A stretch of DNA of 64,000 bases from Pteria penguin (Eukaryota > Mollusca > Bivalvia > Pterioida > Pteriidae), in assembly GCA_035048485.1 (NCBI GenBank), contig CM068585.1:15233501-15297500 (forward strand). Direction: 5' to 3'. A program made the position numbers and the translations under genes. Below are positions 59,301-62,300 of this stretch, piece by piece (position 1 is the stretch's first letter; every line of letters starts with the position of its first letter). A model generated the notes under the pieces. The model saw only the letters and a list, made by a program, of their open reading frames with translations. It did not search any database and was not told the origin of the DNA.

Positions 59301-62300
59301 CAATGAAGTTGTGCATTTATTATAAAATTGACCTTTTCAAAATGCATGTATTTTTCAAATACTCAGATTTTACTTCATGTTTTTGATAATGGTATAATTT
59401 CATTTAGAATTATAGTCCTGAACTACTTTTTAGGCTAAAATTATTACTGTTTTTATTTGCTAGGGAACCAAAGAGCCAAGTTTGTTCCAAGCTGATCTAA
59501 TTCGTCGAGCCAAGGATTTAAAGGCTCCATTCCTACAATGTACCAAGTATTTCCATGCTGTGTCGATGGGCCAGCTACTGGGTTAGTAACACATTTTCCT
59601 TAATATTCCCATATAATTCAATTTTTTATAAGACAGCAAATTTGATTGGCTATCATTTATATTCTATACTCCATAAAATTGGTTAGTTTTCTTAGACACG
59701 TCCACCCCCAGAAATGCTCTCTGGAACTACCTCTGACCTTGAATGCTTTTATGTAAATAATAAACATTCACACAAAATGTCATGTAAATGAATGTTTCAG
59801 AAGAAGACATGCAAGGTCTATTGCTAAGTGTGTCTTACACTTACATGTAAATAAGTTGTATAAGTAATTTGTTCTGTAATTTACAATCCCCTCTTATGTG
59901 ATGTATCCATTCACATTACTATAATGACCAACGTGCATCGATCATTGTTGGCAGCTGTTAAGAGCTAACATGACATATTCCTTTACTCTCCTTGTCATGT
60001 TCAGTTCATGTTTTGAAATAAAATTATAATTGAAAATTAAAATGTGAAACAAAGGTAAGCTTGACTTGAATTAATTTGTAAGGATAATCATAACAATTTT
60101 GCAGTTTATTGAGAAATGATATGGTTTGACACACAAACTTCGTGGATTATAAAGTATGCGCCACAACAAACTATATCATTTCTCAAAAAATTGCAAAATT
60201 GTTAAAGGTAATTCCTTAAATATATATGTATGTAAAATTTCTTGGAAATAAGCACTATGTTTACTCCCTATTACTAATACCCATGTGTGTGTACTTTTGT
60301 TTGAGCACCTTTCTATCCCTTCACTCAAGCATTTATTCCTCTGTCTACTGTGTGTGATATCCTTGAAGACAAAATACAGACTGCAATATTTATAAAAAAA
60401 AAAATAGATTAGTTCCATGCTTTGAGTCTATCCTAATGAAAATGGAAACCTGTTTAGTTTGGAGTTTAGATCAAAGGTCATATTAGTCCCAGATTCTCTG
60501 CCCTTCTCCCACTTTTCATATCGGCGGTTTGTGGGAAACCGCCGATTTCAAAAGTGAGAGAAGGGCAGAGAATCTCAGACTAAGGTCATATTTCCTCCTC
60601 AGTTTAAGTTGAACTTTAAAATGCTGGTAGACAATGAATGACAACTCCTGATAGAGGAAGCATTCTACAGAATCAACATTTCAGAGGTACCCATTGAACA
60701 TTTTGTTAAATATACATATCATGAAGAGAAAATATAAATTATCCAGTATGTTTGTGTTCTTTTAAGAAATGATGCCAGAGGATAAGGACAGTGATTTTGA
60801 TGTTCATCTTCAACATAGTATCAGTGCTTTACAGTCAATCACCAAAGCAATGACAAATGATGTAGCTCTGTTGTTCTGTCAGAATGATGTACCCAAAGAG
60901 GGTGATACTAGCAAAATTAATCCCCTAGATATCAAGAGAGACATTGAAGCAATGGGTTTCTCAGTGTGAGTAGGAATCAGGAAATCTCTACATTTCAAAT
61001 GACTGGCTAACATTTATGTTGTATAATGAAAAGTTATCTTGTTTTTTAGATGAATTCTCCTTGCGTGGTTGTTATTGTAATAAATTAAATATACATTGAT
61101 TCGTTTATAAATTTGATACATGTTTCTTTCATGCAAGTTACTGAATAGTAAAACCTATCTTTTATATTTTCCTTTATTCAGCTTGGTTATTGTCATGGTT
61201 ATTTTCATGTGTTAAGCATCCCTAAGTGTTTATGACTCTTTTGTATATGATTAAGAGGATTTTGTTTTTAAGGTGGAGCCCAGAGAGTGAACAAAAACTC
61301 AGTATGGAAGATTTCATTCTTCATGTCAAAAACTGTAAGGTGAGAAAGTTTGTCAAGCAAGTTGATGGATCACTTCATTACATTGCTCTATTGCTGAGTT
61401 TTATTTTGATGTTACACTTGATCAACCTTTTACAGGCTATTTATTTGCTCTAAGGTATATCACTTTGTATACAGACCAATTACTTTTGTGATACAAAAGA
61501 ATTTATTATAAACATGACTTTTTGCGAGAATTTAAAACACTGAGGAATTAGTAAGGGATTGAGAATCAGTCATGCTTTACATGTTGTCAGATCTTTGTCA
61601 ATATAATGGTGATTACATCATATTGAAATTTGATCAAGTTCTATTAATATCAATGCCAATGAATAAAAATCATCATTTTCACAATGTGCTGTTGAACCAT
61701 CCAATCCATCTACCTACTTTGCATTATTGGCTATAAGCCTTCTCCTCATCCTTCTTTTCCCCCTCTTTTCTCATAGATCCTATTCCATTTAAAGATTGAA
61801 TTTATTTTGATGCTGAAAACTTTTCTGTATGTAAATATATAATATGATACACAGGGAGGTGATGGTACAAATATAGTCCTTCACCTTTTTGTAAGAAGAA
61901 GAGGAATATGTATTATTGATTTTATTTTAAATTGTAAACTAGAAATATAAGTTTATTAGATTCACTCCTCACTTATTTTGCATTATCTCAGAATTTCAAT
62001 TCAGCATCTTTTAAGAAAGTTAAAAATAAATGCCATCTGCAATAGCATTTTTTCTAGAAAGTAGAGTAGTGAAATCAAACATATATTTTTTAAGCCTAGA
62101 TTTTTCACTGTAACAATCATGTATTTTACAGATCGCTGTAGCGTGTGTGTCTGATGCTTTTGAGAGTGATCAGCATTGTAACAGCATGTTTGTCTATGCC
62201 AAGGAACAGTTGATGAAATCTGTCGTCATCTGTGTGATTACTGAGAGTATGCTATGGCAGAATACAGACATGGGAATGAAGATTGGACAGCCGGTAAATC

